From Gluconacetobacter tumulicola (GTDB lineage: Bacteria; Pseudomonadota; Alphaproteobacteria; Acetobacterales; Acetobacteraceae): DNA of 64,000 nt. Below, piece after piece: positions 52,525 through 62,073 of this stretch. The notes under the pieces are model-generated. The model had not been told where the DNA came from. It saw only the letters and a program-made list of their open reading frames with translations, and did no database searches. Location of the stretch: positions 124,001-188,000 of the forward strand of contig NZ_JABEQL010000005.1 in assembly GCF_014174215.1 (NCBI RefSeq). Reading direction: 5' to 3'. Position numbers and translations under genes: made by a program. Within the stretch, counting starts at the first letter, position 1, and each line of letters opens with the position of its first letter.

Positions 52525-53728
52525 ACATCCTCCATGGGGCGGGCCGCCGCGTGCCCGGGCAGGATCGCCTCCAGCGCGGCGCCCCAGCCCAGCACCTGCT
52601 CGTCGGCAAAACGGCGGCCGACGATCTGCAGCCCGACCGGCAACCCGTCCGCGGCACGGCCGGCGGGCAGCGACAGGGCGGGCAATTGCGGCAGCAGATT
52701 GAACGGGCAGGTCATGTCCAGCCCTCCGAAGCGGCCATCCGGCCGCGCGCGATCATTGCCACCACCGCCGGGTCCACCCGGGCACCGCAGGCGGCCACAT
52801 CGTCGCCGAAATAGGCCGACATGAACACGCACCACAGGTCGAACCACTGGTCGTTGACCGCCCGCGTCCAGCCCATGGCCACCTCGTCGATGATGGCGCC
52901 CGCGCGGCGCAGCAGCTCGGCAGCCTGCCGGACCAGCGATACGACCTGCGGCTGGACCGCGTAATAGCCAAGGTCGAGCGACAGCGCGAAGCGCCGGCCC
53001 CGCAGGCTGCCGGTCCGTGCCGCCGCGCAGTCGAAGCCGATCGGCAGCGAAGCAATATCCTCGTCGCTGCCGCCCGCCGTCACCTCCATGAAGGAAATTG
53101 CGTCGGCCACGGTGCGGGCCAGCGGGCCGAAATGGGAAATATTGTCGAACTGGCTGGGCAGGATGGTCATCGGAATCCGGCCCAGGCTGGGCTTGAAGCC
53201 GACAACGCCGCAGAACGCGGCGGGAATGCGGACCGATCCACCCATGTCGGTGCCCTCGGCAAACGGCACCACGCCCGTTGCCACAGTCACCGCCGACCCG
53301 CCGGACGATCCGCCCGGGCTGCGGGTAAAGCTGGAATAGGCGAATTCCGGCGTCGTCGTCTTTCCGATCGGGATCGCGCCCGCCGCCTGCAGGCGGCGGA
53401 TACATAGCGCGGTCTCCTCCTCCGGCCGCCAATCGGGTCGCATCCACGAGCCCAGCGTCGTCAGGTCGCCTTCGGTGGGGGGCAGGTCCTTGGCCACGAA
53501 CGGCACGCCATGCAATGGCCCGGTGAATGCCCCCTCGGCTACCGCCGCATCGGCCCGGCGGGCGGCCTCCATCGCCTGCCCGGCACGGATCAGCGTAAAG
53601 GGATTCAGCCTGGCCTGCGCGATCTCCGCGCGCCGGATCGATTCCGCGACCACCGATTGCGCGCTGAAACGGGCGGTGCGAATGCCGTCGGCGATCTCCC
53701 GCGCGGTCAGGTCCAGCGGATGGGTCAT
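52515..53728 (-). pseudogene. Amidase-signature enzyme with internal deletion and frameshift
   Basis: From ATG 53728 the frame reads a good amidase: catalytic Lys in VPFVAKDLPP, Ser motif [28 protein letters not shown]. It ends at 52712 after VVAMIARGRMAASEG. The missing C-terminal end (CPFNLLPQLPALSLPAG, DGLPVGLQIVGRRFADEQVL) continues at once in another frame, down to 52,515. Homologues have around 80 residues between these blocks, so a deletion of about 240 bases plus frameshift occurred. Catalytic residues remain but a stable enzyme is unlikely. Confidence 0.82.
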
Positions 53729-53817
53729 GACGGCATGCCGGCTGGCGCACCCGCTTGCCGGCGGGGGGCGGGGCTGCTCCCCTGCGCGGGGCGGCAGAAA
53801 GGGGGGCGCGGCGTTTC

Positions 53818-54441
53818 ATGGATTCGGTATCCGGACCGCCCACCGGCGATCCGCCCTTCGCCGCCTGGAACACGGCCGTCGCCATCGCCGCCGACGCGAT
53901 CGGCACGTGCCTGTTCCCAGGCAGCCTGCTGGCGGCGCTGCGGCTGCTGGCGCCGGCGCAGATGATGAACGGGTTTTTCTATACGCCCGACGGCAGGGCG
54001 TTCGACCTGTATAATGAAAGTCTGGCCGCCGACCGCGCGCTGATCGTCGATCGCTATCTGGCCGGCGCCTTCGTGCTGGACCCGTTCCACACCGCCGTCA
54101 TGGCAGACGGGCGCCCCCGCATGATCGCGATGGACGCCTGCGCGCCCGACAATTTCACGCAGACCGAATATTACCGCCTGCATTACGCCCCAACACGGAT
54201 CGTCGATGAACTCGGCTTCGTCATTCCGCTGGCCGATCGGTGTGTCGGCGTGCTGTCGCTGTCCCGGCTCACCCCGCGCGAGGTCGAGATCGTCACCCTG
54301 ATCCTGAAGGGCCATTCCACCCCGTCGCTGGCGGCGGTGCTGAGGTGTGCGCCCAATACGGTCAAGGTCCATCGCCGGCGGATCTACGCCAAGCTGGCCA
54401 TTTCCAGCCAGGCCGAACTGTTCCGTCTGTTCTGGCGGTAA
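53818..54441 (+). CDS. LuxR-type regulator with a shortened linker
   Basis: 207 residues. Residues 1-140 look like a ligand-binding or GAF-like domain (TPDGRAFDLYNESLAADRAL); residues 145-207 are the LuxR helix-turn-helix (LTPREVEIVTLILKGHSTPS, NTVKVHRRRIYAKLAISSQA). Family members keep a linker of 50-60 residues between the last strand (CVGVLSLSR) and LTPRE; here they are fused directly, so the gene carries an in-frame deletion. Whether it still works is open. ATG 53818 is chosen; the upstream frame is open but lacks similarity. It diverges from the broken amidase. Confidence 0.75.
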   Translation: MDSVSGPPTGDPPFAAWNTAVAIAADAIGTCLFPGSLLAALRLLAPAQMMNGFFYTPDGRAFDLYNESLAADRALIVDRYLAGAFVLDPFHTAVMADGRPRMIAMDACAPDNFTQTEYYRLHYAPTRIVDELGFVIPLADRCVGVLSLSRLTPREVEIVTLILKGHSTPSLAAVLRCAPNTVKVHRRRIYAKLAISSQAELFRLFWR

Positions 54442-54449
54442 GGGCGGCC

Positions 54450-55115
54450 TCATCCGGCACGGTCCCGGTCGACAGGCATGCCGGGCGGTGCATGGCGAAA
54501 GCCGCGTGTCTGCCAGCCCAGCCAGAGGACGCCCAGCACCAGCCATCCCAGGCCCAGCATCCGTGCATGGCGGTCGAGGTGCCAGAGCAGAAACACGTCG
54601 CATAGCGTCCCCGACGCGGGTACGACGACGCACCCCAGCACCCCCAGCGCGCGCATGCGCCGGTCGCCCTTCAGATATAGCGCGATCACCGAGAGATTGA
54701 CGGCGACAAATCCCAGAAAGGCACCGAAATTGATGAAGGAGGCGGAGGTCGCGACATCCATCGCCAGCGCGCCGAGCCCGATGGTGCCGACCAGGAGCAG
54801 ATTGGACGCGGGCGTCAGCCAGCGCGGATGCAGCCTGCCGAAGAGGGCAGGCAGGACCCGATCCCGGCCCATGGCGTAGAGCAGGCGGCCCACGCTGGTC
54901 TGCGCGGCAAGGCCCGAGGTGAATTGCGCGACCGCGAGCGTGATCAGGAAGACGGTCACGAAGACGTCGCTGCCGATGGCCCGGGCGATTTCGACGCCAG
55001 CCGCATCGGCCGAGGCGAAATCGGCCCCCGGATGGGCCAGTTGCGCCATATAGGCCAGGCCGAACAGCACGACGGACCAGAGGCCGAGCCTGCGGTCGAG
55101 TTTCACAGTGTTCAC
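54450..55115 (-). pseudogene. APC-family amino-acid/polyamine permease with a large internal deletion
   Basis: 221 codons from GTG 55115 (AGGGAGGG upstream). The first 24 residues (KLDRRLGLWSVVLFGLAYMA) match the start of PuuP-type APC permeases, and the rest from AHPGADFASADAAGVEIARA matches residues from about 290 onward (GLAAQTSVGRLLYAMGRDRV, INFGAFLGFVAVNLSVIALY). Some 260 residues, carrying helices 1-7 and the substrate site, are missing in frame. The frame is still open but transport is impossible. Confidence 0.85.
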
Positions 55116-55351
55116 CGCGCCCTCCCTGCCACCGCAGCATGGCGCAGGCCCCCGGCGGGTGGCCATAATCCCAAGGGAGTATGCCGCCAGAGGGCGACAG
55201 GGCGCAGCCAGGACGCTGCAATGTGCGGGCCGGCCTGTCAGATACGATAAAATCACGATAAATGATTGTGTGAATAATATTTACCTGACAGATCGCATAA
55301 ACTCTGATCAAACTACCACGCGTGTCGATACGTAAGGAAGGAACGGCGCCC
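55116..55351. promoter_or_regulatory. AT-rich divergent promoter region
   Basis: Between 55,240 and 55,320 the sequence becomes strongly AT-rich (GATACGATAAAATCACG, AATAATATTTACCTGAC), which contrasts with its GC-rich surroundings and marks the probable promoter of the downstream ABC transporter. No clear operator was seen. Confidence 0.45.
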
Positions 55352-56191
55352 ATGTCAGGGACTCTCATCCGGACCGCATCCCCCGTGGCAGAGCGGGGGC
55401 GCGGGCGGCCTGTCTGGCGTCCGGCGCTGGGCGTGCTGACGCGTTATGCCTCCCCGGTCCTGCTGGTGCTGCTCTGGCAGGCGGCGTGTTCGGCGGGGCT
55501 TCTGTCCACGCGGCTGGTGGCCTCGCCCGTGCAGATCGTCGCGACCGGCTGGGCGCTGACCAGGGACGGCACGTTGCAGACCAATCTGCTGGTGTCGCTG
55601 GCACGCGCCGGCGCCGGGCTGGGCATCGCCTTCGTCGCGGGGGTCGGTTTGGCCCTGGTCTCGGGCCTGTCGCGCCTGGGCGAGGATATCGTGGACGCAC
55701 CGATGCAGATCCTGCGCACCCTGCCGGCGCTGGCGCTGGTGCCGCTGTTCATCCTCTGGTTCGGAATCGGCGAGACGCCCAAGGTCGCGCTCGTGGCACT
55801 CGGATCCAGCTTTCCCATCTATCTCAACCTGCACAAGGGCATCCGGTCCATCGACCCGAAGCTGCTGGAAATGGCGCGCACGCTCGGCCTCTCGCGGGCC
55901 CGTACCATCCGCGACGTCATCCTGCCCGGCGCGCTGCCGGATCTGCTGGTGGGGCTGCGCTTCGCCGTCGGCATCTCATGGCTGATGCTCGTGGTGGCCG
56001 AGCAGGTGAACGCCGATAGCGGAATCGGCCACATGATGATGGATGCCGAGGATTTCCTGCGCACCGACATCATTCTCGTGGGCCTTGCCATCTATGGGCT
56101 GCTCGGCCTCGCCTCCGACCAGATCGTGCGGTTTCTCGAAACCGCGCTCCTGTCCTGGCGCCCGTCCCATCGCGCCGCGAGGTCGGCATGA
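55352..56191 (+). CDS. ABC transporter permease, SsuC/TauC type
   Basis: 279 residues, six membrane segments, with the EAA loop LEMARTLGLSRARTIRDVIL and PGALPDLLVGLRFAVGISWL, diagnostic of nitrate/sulfonate/taurine-type importers. ATG 55352 follows AAGGAAGGA; a start ten codons upstream is possible. The stop overlaps the ATPase start (ATGA). No periplasmic binding protein lies next to it, so substrate cannot be told; it may pair with one encoded elsewhere. Confidence 0.92.
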   Translation: MSGTLIRTASPVAERGRGRPVWRPALGVLTRYASPVLLVLLWQAACSAGLLSTRLVASPVQIVATGWALTRDGTLQTNLLVSLARAGAGLGIAFVAGVGLALVSGLSRLGEDIVDAPMQILRTLPALALVPLFILWFGIGETPKVALVALGSSFPIYLNLHKGIRSIDPKLLEMARTLGLSRARTIRDVILPGALPDLLVGLRFAVGISWLMLVVAEQVNADSGIGHMMMDAEDFLRTDIILVGLAIYGLLGLASDQIVRFLETALLSWRPSHRAARSA

Positions 56192-56913
56192 ACGCGGTCG
56201 CCCCGCTCACGCAGGGGGCGGCCGTGGTGGTGCAGGGCCTGACCCGCCGGTTCGGCGACGGCCCGGCGGTGCTCGACCGTCTCGACCTTGCCATAGCACC
56301 CGGCGAGTTCGTCGCCCTCCTCGGCCACAGCGGCTCGGGAAAATCGACCCTGTTGCGCACGCTCGCGGGGCTCGATCCGGTGACGGAAGGGTCGGTGACC
56401 CGCCCGCGCGACGTCTCGGTCGTGTTTCAGGAAAGTCGGCTGCTGCCCTGGAAACGCGTCTGGCAGAACATCGTGCTGGGCCAGGACGGCGCAAACCGGC
56501 GCGATCGCGCGGCTTCGGTGCTGGAAGAGGTCGGGCTCGGCCATCGGGTCGATGCGTGGCCGCTGACCCTTTCGGGGGGCGAGGCCCAGCGCGCGGCGCT
56601 GGCCCGCGCGCTGGTCCGCGAACCCGCGTTCCTGATGCTGGACGAGCCCTTCGCCGCGCTGGATGCGCTGACGCGCCTGAAAATGCAGCGACTGGTCTCG
56701 GATCTGTGGACCCGCCATCGCTGTTCGGTCCTGCTGGTCACGCACGATGTCGACGAGGCCTTGCTGCTGGCGGACCGCGCGGTGGTTCTGGAACGCGGCC
56801 GCATCCGCACAAACCTGCCGATACCGATGGAGCGTCCCCGCCGCCACGCCGATCCCCGCTTCGAGCATCTGCGCGGCGTCCTGCTGGAATCGCTTGGCGT
56901 GCACGACGATTGA
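56188..56913 (+). CDS. ABC transporter ATP-binding protein, SsuB/TauB type
   Basis: 241 residues. Walker A LGHSGSGKSTLLRTLAGLD, Q-loop VVFQESRLLPWKRVWQNIVL, signature LSGGEAQRAALARALV, Walker B FLMLDEPFAALDALT and H-loop LVTHDVDEALLLADRAVVL. The LPWKRVWQNI stretch is typical of the SsuB/TauB branch. Co-translated with the permease; the nitroreductase follows after 45 bases. Confidence 0.94.
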   Translation: MNAVAPLTQGAAVVVQGLTRRFGDGPAVLDRLDLAIAPGEFVALLGHSGSGKSTLLRTLAGLDPVTEGSVTRPRDVSVVFQESRLLPWKRVWQNIVLGQDGANRRDRAASVLEEVGLGHRVDAWPLTLSGGEAQRAALARALVREPAFLMLDEPFAALDALTRLKMQRLVSDLWTRHRCSVLLVTHDVDEALLLADRAVVLERGRIRTNLPIPMERPRRHADPRFEHLRGVLLESLGVHDD

Positions 56914-56958
56914 TGCACACTCGTTCTGGAGTGCATATGCTGAAAGAGGCCGATTACC

Positions 56959-57561
56959 ATGACTGAAACATCCGGGCGCGTGTCCGAAACGCCCGTCGAG
57001 CCGCTGATCCTTGACCGCTGGTCGCCCCGCGCCTTTGTCGCCGCGCCGATTCCCGAGGCGGATCTGCTGGCCCTTCTCGAGGCCGGTCGCTGGGCACCGT
57101 CCGCCTATAATTCCCAGCCATGGCGCTTTCTCTACGCGCGTCGGGACACACCCGATTGGGAACGCTTCCTCTCCTGGCTGATTCCGTTCAATCATTCCTG
57201 GGCCCAGCACGCCTCGGCGCTGGTCTATGTCGCCTCGCACACCATCACGGCGGGCAAGGCCGAGCCGGTCCCCGCCCCGACCCACGCATTCGACGCCGGT
57301 GCGGCGGCCGTTCTGGTGCAGCTCCAGGCCGCCCGCGCGGGTTGGGCGACCCACCCGGTCAGCGGGTTCGACAAGGAGGTCGCGCGCGCGGGCCTGGAAC
57401 TGCCGGACGATTATGCGCTGAACGCGGCCATCGTCATCGGCAGGCAGGGGCCGGCCGACATCCTGCCCGAAGGGCTGTGCGCCCGCGAAACGCCGTCCGG
57501 CCGGCGGCCATTGTCCGAACTGGCCTTCGCAGGACGGTTTCCCGCCCAGACGGACGCATAG
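56959..57561 (+). CDS. Nitroreductase-family flavoprotein
   Basis: 200 residues: RWSPRAFVAAPIPEADLLAL, AGRWAPSAYNSQPWRFLYAR (FMN site), and GLELPDDYALNAAIVIG near the end. The nitroreductase fold binds FMN and reduces nitro groups or quinones with NAD(P)H. Located immediately after the ABC ATPase gene on the same strand, so it may act on the imported compound. Ends just before an intrinsic terminator. Confidence 0.92.
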   Translation: MTETSGRVSETPVEPLILDRWSPRAFVAAPIPEADLLALLEAGRWAPSAYNSQPWRFLYARRDTPDWERFLSWLIPFNHSWAQHASALVYVASHTITAGKAEPVPAPTHAFDAGAAAVLVQLQAARAGWATHPVSGFDKEVARAGLELPDDYALNAAIVIGRQGPADILPEGLCARETPSGRRPLSELAFAGRFPAQTDA

Positions 57562-57569
57562 GCCCATGA

Positions 57570-57604
57570 TGCTGGCCGGGTATCCCCGGCCAGCAGGGTT
57601 TTCA
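57570..57604 (+). terminator. Intrinsic terminator after the nitroreductase gene
   Basis: TGCTGGCCGGG-TATC-CCCGGCCAGCA is a perfect 11-base-pair stem followed by a short T-run (GGGTTTTC). It ends the + strand ABC/nitroreductase unit and overlaps the end of the convergent PEBP gene. Confidence 0.75.
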
Positions 57605-58093
57605 GGGCTGCCGCCCGAACAGGGCCGTCAGGCTGGCCGATCCCAGCGAATGGCTGTGCAGAAAAAAGCCGACCATCGCGCCGGACGCGTCGCTGGGCAC
57701 GCTCAGCGTCTCGGTATCCAGCGCGTGGACGCTAAAGATATAGCGGTGCGCGGGGCCCGGCGGCGGGGCGGCGCCGCCATAGACGTTGCCGCCGAAATCG
57801 GTGCGGGTCATGAACGCGCCGTCCGGCAGGTCGGCATCGCCCGATCCGGCGCCGGCGGGCAGGCTGCTGACGCTGGCGGGAATGTTCACCGCCACCCAGT
57901 GCCACCAGCCCGAGCCGGTGGGGGCGTCGGGGTCGTACATCGTGACGGCGAAGCTGCGCGTGCCCTCGGGCGCGCCGCTCCATGCCAGCGGCGGCGAGAT
58001 ATTGCCGCCGCGATAGCCCATCCCGTCGAAGACCTGCGCGTCCGGCAGGCGCTCGCCGTCCTTGAAGGCGCGGCTGGTCAGGGTGAATGTCAT
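57602..58093 (-). CDS. YbhB/YbcL-type phosphatidylethanolamine-binding-like protein
   Basis: 163 residues. GGNISPPLAWSGAPEGTRSF, VTMYDPDAPTGSGWWHWVAV and GPAHRYIFSVHALD are the PEBP/Raf-kinase-inhibitor-like signatures (DPD and GxHR ligand pocket). No signal peptide. Bacterial members bind anionic ligands; their role is unclear. It converges with the nitroreductase gene at a shared terminator and lies 28 bases after a small hypothetical gene on the same strand. Confidence 0.92.
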   Translation of the reverse strand: MTFTLTSRAFKDGERLPDAQVFDGMGYRGGNISPPLAWSGAPEGTRSFAVTMYDPDAPTGSGWWHWVAVNIPASVSSLPAGAGSGDADLPDGAFMTRTDFGGNVYGGAAPPPGPAHRYIFSVHALDTETLSVPSDASGAMVGFFLHSHSLGSASLTALFGRQP

Positions 58094-58121
58094 CTCGGTC
58101 TGTCCTTCGTTGGCGGGGACG

Positions 58122-58343
58122 TTACCAGTTCTTGCTGACCATCCAGAATTCCTCCGACGTCAGGGTGATGACGGCACCCCCGGCGGGGGATTCGGCGGCA
58201 GCTTCGGCCAGGGCGGCGATGCGCTGGACCATCAGCGTCTTGCGGACATGGGCTTCGGATGTCTCGTCGCTGCCTTCCAGCACGCTCAGGGCGGATTTGC
58301 AGGCACGGGCGACACGGGCGGCATCAAGCGCGGCATAGGACAT
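58122..58343 (-). CDS. Small conserved hypothetical protein
   Basis: 73 residues (MSYAALDAARVARACKSALS; ends TLTSEEFWMVSKNW). It is mostly helical, with no signal peptide, membrane segment or known motif. The short distance (28 bases) to the downstream PEBP gene suggests an operon. Codon use is like that of the neighbours, which supports it as a real gene. Function unknown. Confidence 0.6.
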   Translation of the reverse strand: MSYAALDAARVARACKSALSVLEGSDETSEAHVRKTLMVQRIAALAEAAAESPAGGAVITLTSEEFWMVSKNW

Positions 58344-58494
58344 GGTTCAGGCTCCGATTTGCAATGTGGGGGCGGGAGGCCCCAGAATGAAAGGCTGCCA
58401 TTCTGACCGGCGGCGGCGCCACTGTCCAACCGTCGCATCGTGCCGGCGCGTTATGCTGGCCACGCGGCGCCGGATTCCGTAAACGGTGCGTCCG

Positions 58495-59562
58495 ATGAGT
58501 GACCAAGTCTCCGATTTCGATTTCGACCTGCCCCCCGCCCTGGTCGCCGAACATCCGGCGCGGCCGCGCGATGCCGCGCGCCTGCTGGACATCATGCCGA
58601 CCGGCCCGTTCCATGACCGGGTGGTGCGCGACCTGCCCACGCTGCTGCGGCCGGGCGACCTGCTGGTGGCCAATGACACCGCCGTCATCCCGGCACAGCT
58701 CGACGCAAGGCGGGGCGAAGCACGGATCGGCATCACGCTGGACCGCATCCTGCCGGACGGGACCTGGCACGCGCTGGCCCGCAACGCCCGCCGGCTGCGC
58801 GCCGGCGACGTGCTGACCTTTCCGGGTACGCCCAACACCGCCGACATCGTATCCCGCGATGACGAGGGCGGGGTGATCCTGCGCTTCGATACCGAGGGCG
58901 AGGCCTTCGACGCCTTTCTCCAGAAGGCCGGCGTACTCGCACTGCCGCCCTACATCGACCGCCCCCAAGGACCCACCGAACAGGACCGGCAGGACTACGC
59001 CACCATCTTCGCCGCCCATCGCGGTGCCGTAGCCGCCCCTACCGCCGGCCTCCACTTCACCCCCCAGCTTTTGGCGGCCCTGGACGCGGCGGGCGTGGAG
59101 CGCTGCACCCTGACCCTGCATGTCGGTGCCGGGACCTTCCTGCCGGTGCGGGGCGACAGCATCGCCGGTCACCGCATGCATGCCGAACGCGGCGTGATCA
59201 CCGAAGAAACGGCGGAACGGCTCAACCGCACCCGCCGCGCAGGCGGCCGGATCGTCGCCGTCGGCACCACGTCGCTGCGCCTGCTGGAAAGCGCCGCCGA
59301 CCCCGACGGCACGATCCGCCCCTTCGATGGCGACACCGCGATCTTCATCCGTCCGGGCTACCGCTTCCGGGCGGTGGACCTGCTGATGACCAATTTCCAC
59401 CTGCCGCGCTCGACCCTGTTCATGCTGGTCTGCGCCTTTGCCGGATATGACAGGATGCGCGACGCCTATGCCCATGCCATCGGCACGGGGTACCGCTTCT
59501 ATTCCTATGGCGACGCCTGCCTGCTGGATCGCGCGTCGACTCCCGAGGGGACGGGCGCATGA
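58495..59562 (+). CDS. queA: S-adenosylmethionine:tRNA ribosyltransferase-isomerase
   Basis: 355 residues. [20 protein letters not shown] at the start, [49 protein letters not shown] and [20 protein letters not shown] are QueA signatures. The enzyme transfers the ribosyl part of S-adenosylmethionine to preQ1 in tRNA, forming epoxyqueuosine. ATG 58495 is taken rather than GTG 58486. The stop overlaps the tgt start (ATGA), so the genes form a queuosine operon. Confidence 0.97.
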   Translation: MSDQVSDFDFDLPPALVAEHPARPRDAARLLDIMPTGPFHDRVVRDLPTLLRPGDLLVANDTAVIPAQLDARRGEARIGITLDRILPDGTWHALARNARRLRAGDVLTFPGTPNTADIVSRDDEGGVILRFDTEGEAFDAFLQKAGVLALPPYIDRPQGPTEQDRQDYATIFAAHRGAVAAPTAGLHFTPQLLAALDAAGVERCTLTLHVGAGTFLPVRGDSIAGHRMHAERGVITEETAERLNRTRRAGGRIVAVGTTSLRLLESAADPDGTIRPFDGDTAIFIRPGYRFRAVDLLMTNFHLPRSTLFMLVCAFAGYDRMRDAYAHAIGTGYRFYSYGDACLLDRASTPEGTGA

Positions 59563-60722
59563 GCACCGCATTCCGCTGGGTTGAGCAGGCCCGCTCCGGC
59601 CGCGCGCGGGCCGGGCACCTGCATACCGCCCATGGCACGGTGCCGACGCCCACCTTCATGCCCGTGGGCACGGTCGGCACCGTCAAGGCGATGACGATGG
59701 ACGCCGTGCGCTCCACCGGCGCCGGTATCGTGCTGGGCAACACCTATCACCTCATGTTGCGGCCGGGAGCGGAGCGGGTGCGTGCCCTGGGCGGGCTGCA
59801 TCGCTTCATGGACTGGCCGGGGCCGATCCTGACCGATTCGGGCGGCTTCCAGGTCATGTCGCTGGGCCCGCTGCGCAAGCTGGACCAGGACGGGGTAACG
59901 TTCAGTTCGCATATCGACGGCTCCAAGCATCGGCTGACGCCTGAGCGCTCGACCGACATCCAGCACGCACTGGATGCCACAATCACCATGTGCTTCGACG
60001 AATGCCCGGCCCTGCCGGCCGCGCCCGAGGTGATCGCACAGTCCATGCGGATGTCGATGCGCTGGGCCGCACGCTGCCGCGAAGCCTTCGTGCAGCGCCC
60101 CGGTTACGCCCAGTACGGCATCATCCAGGGCGGCACCGAGGCCGAATTGCGGGCCGAAAGCGTGCGCGCCCTGACCGGGATCGGCTTCGAGGGCTATGCC
60201 ATCGGCGGGCTTGCGGTGGGCGAGGGGCAGGAACTGATGTTCTCCACGCTGGACGCCACCACCCCGCTGATCCCGTGGGACAGCCCACGTTACCTGATGG
60301 GGGTGGGTACGCCAGACGACCTGCTGGGCAGCGTCGAGCGCGGGGTGGACATGTTCGACTGCGTCATGCCCACCAGGGCGGGGCGCACGGCGCGTGCCTA
60401 TACCGAGCGCGGCACGCTGAACCTGCGCAATGCGCGGCATGCGGTGGATTTGCGCCCGATCTCGCCGCATTGCGACTGCCTGGCCTGCACGCGGCATAGC
60501 CGTGCCTATCTGCACCATCTGTTCCGTGCGAACGAGATCCTGGGGCCGATGCTGCTGACGTGGCACAATCTGGCCTATTACCAGCGCCTGATGCGCGGGA
60601 TCCGGTCGGCAATCGTCGAGGGCTCGCTGGACGCGCACGCGGCGTGGCTGCGCGCGCAATGGGCGATGGAGGACTGGACCCCGGACGAGATGCCACCGCC
60701 CGATATTCCACCGGTTCCCTGA
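59559..60722 (+). CDS. tgt: tRNA-guanine transglycosylase
   Basis: 387 residues. Nucleophile/substrate motifs [12 protein letters not shown] and [33 protein letters not shown] holds the catalytic Asp region; zinc ligands appear as [16 protein letters not shown] and a downstream His. It swaps guanine-34 for preQ1 in tRNAs with GUN anticodons. Starts in the queA stop; its stop overlaps the queG ATG (TGATG). Confidence 0.97.
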   Translation: MSTAFRWVEQARSGRARAGHLHTAHGTVPTPTFMPVGTVGTVKAMTMDAVRSTGAGIVLGNTYHLMLRPGAERVRALGGLHRFMDWPGPILTDSGGFQVMSLGPLRKLDQDGVTFSSHIDGSKHRLTPERSTDIQHALDATITMCFDECPALPAAPEVIAQSMRMSMRWAARCREAFVQRPGYAQYGIIQGGTEAELRAESVRALTGIGFEGYAIGGLAVGEGQELMFSTLDATTPLIPWDSPRYLMGVGTPDDLLGSVERGVDMFDCVMPTRAGRTARAYTERGTLNLRNARHAVDLRPISPHCDCLACTRHSRAYLHHLFRANEILGPMLLTWHNLAYYQRLMRGIRSAIVEGSLDAHAAWLRAQWAMEDWTPDEMPPPDIPPVP

Positions 60723-61795
60723 TGGAGCAAGGCCTGCTGCCCGGCCGAGCTGTCGCGCTGCGCGACGCCATTCGCGACAAGGCGCTGGCGCTGGGCTTCG
60801 ATGCGGTGGGATTCTGCGAGGCCGCGCTGGGGGATGGCACCCGGCAGCGTCTGGCTGATTTTCTGGCGGCGGGCCATCATGGCGCGATGGACTGGCTGGC
60901 CGAGCGGGTAGAACAGCGCGGCGATCCGCGCGTTCTGTGGCCCGAGGCCCGGAGCGTGATCGCGCTGGGTCTGTCCTACGCCCCGCCCGGCGACGCGCTG
61001 GCGACGACGCATCTGGCTGACCGGGGGAATATCTCGGTCTATGCCCGTCATCGCGACTATCACGATGTGGTCAAGGGCATGCTTAAGCATCTGGCCCAGT
61101 TCGTGGTGGCTCAAGGTGCGCGCGCGGGAGCCGCGCCCGAGGTCAAGGTCTTCGTCGATACCGCGCCGGTGATGGAAAAGCCTCTGGCCGAGCAGGCTGG
61201 GTTAGGCTGGCAGGGCAAGCACACCAACCTGGTCTCGCGCCGGCATGGAAGCTGGCTGTTCCTAGGTGAGATCTATACCACCCTGGTCCTGCCGGCATCC
61301 GATGCTTCGGGTGGCCGATGCGGGTCGTGCCACCGCTGCCTGGAGGCCTGCCCGACCGACGCCTTTCCCGCACCGTACCAACTGGATGCCCGGCGCTGCA
61401 TTTCGTACCTGACGATCGAGAATCCCGGACCGATCCCGGAGCAATTCCGGGTGGCGATGGGGAACCGGATCTACGGTTGCGACGATTGCCTGGCGGTCTG
61501 TCCCTGGAACCGCTTTGCCACGGAGTCGCGTCACATGAAGCTGCGGGCGCGCGAGGATCTGACGGCGCCACGCCTGGCTGAACTGGCGCTTCTGGACGAT
61601 ACGGGGTTCCGCGCCCTGTTCTCGGGCTCGCCCGTCAAGCGGATCGGCCGCGACCGGTTCGTGCGCAACGTGTTGGTGGCTATTGGCAATTCGGGTCATG
61701 CGGCCCTGGAGCCAGTGGCGCGAGACCTGTGTGATGATTCGAACGCCGTGGTGGCCGAGACCGCACGCTGGGCGGCCGGGCGGCTGGCCGGATGA
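60722..61795 (+). CDS. queG: Epoxyqueuosine reductase
   Basis: 357 residues. The cobalamin-binding N-terminal part contains [14 protein letters not shown] and the segment [20 protein letters not shown] with catalytic Asp; two [4Fe-4S] ferredoxin motifs follow ([16 protein letters not shown] and [16 protein letters not shown]). The C-terminal HEAT-like part ends [15 protein letters not shown]. It reduces epoxyqueuosine to queuosine, the last step. The long upstream frame is within tgt; ATG 60722 is preferred. The stop overlaps the next gene. Confidence 0.97.
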   Translation: MEQGLLPGRAVALRDAIRDKALALGFDAVGFCEAALGDGTRQRLADFLAAGHHGAMDWLAERVEQRGDPRVLWPEARSVIALGLSYAPPGDALATTHLADRGNISVYARHRDYHDVVKGMLKHLAQFVVAQGARAGAAPEVKVFVDTAPVMEKPLAEQAGLGWQGKHTNLVSRRHGSWLFLGEIYTTLVLPASDASGGRCGSCHRCLEACPTDAFPAPYQLDARRCISYLTIENPGPIPEQFRVAMGNRIYGCDDCLAVCPWNRFATESRHMKLRAREDLTAPRLAELALLDDTGFRALFSGSPVKRIGRDRFVRNVLVAIGNSGHAALEPVARDLCDDSNAVVAETARWAAGRLAG

Positions 61796-62040
61796 GCGGC
61801 GGCCTGGTCAAGCGCAGCCTGATTCTGTCCGGGCATCGGACCAGCGTGGCGCTGGAACCCGAATTCTGGGCGGCGCTGGAACGCATGGCGCGCGCGCGGG
61901 GGCTTGGCCTGCCAGCGCTGATCGCCGGTATTGACACCGCGCGCGATCCGGCGCGGCCATTGGCGTCCGCCCTGCGGGTCGCAGCGTTGCATGCGGCGCA
62001 GGCACGTGCTGATTTGGGGGGGACGCCGCACGCGTGCTAG
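61792..62040 (+). CDS. Ribbon-helix-helix domain protein (RHH_4 type)
   Basis: 82 residues: [40 protein letters not shown]. This matches the small ribbon-helix-helix family (RHH_4) common in alphaproteobacteria, with a beta strand then two helices. A DNA-binding regulator by fold, target unknown. Overlaps the queG stop (ATGA), which suggests co-translation. Confidence 0.85.
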   Translation: MSGGLVKRSLILSGHRTSVALEPEFWAALERMARARGLGLPALIAGIDTARDPARPLASALRVAALHAAQARADLGGTPHAC

Positions 62041-62073
62041 ACCATAGGTGGTCCGGACATCTGGGCGGGAAGA

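Noticed and set aside
52728-53906. Long - strand frame over the amidase gene
   Set aside because: Only its last 70 or so codons (52,515-52,727) are amidase sequence. The rest is a shadow of the amidase frame, so I treat the two as one broken gene.
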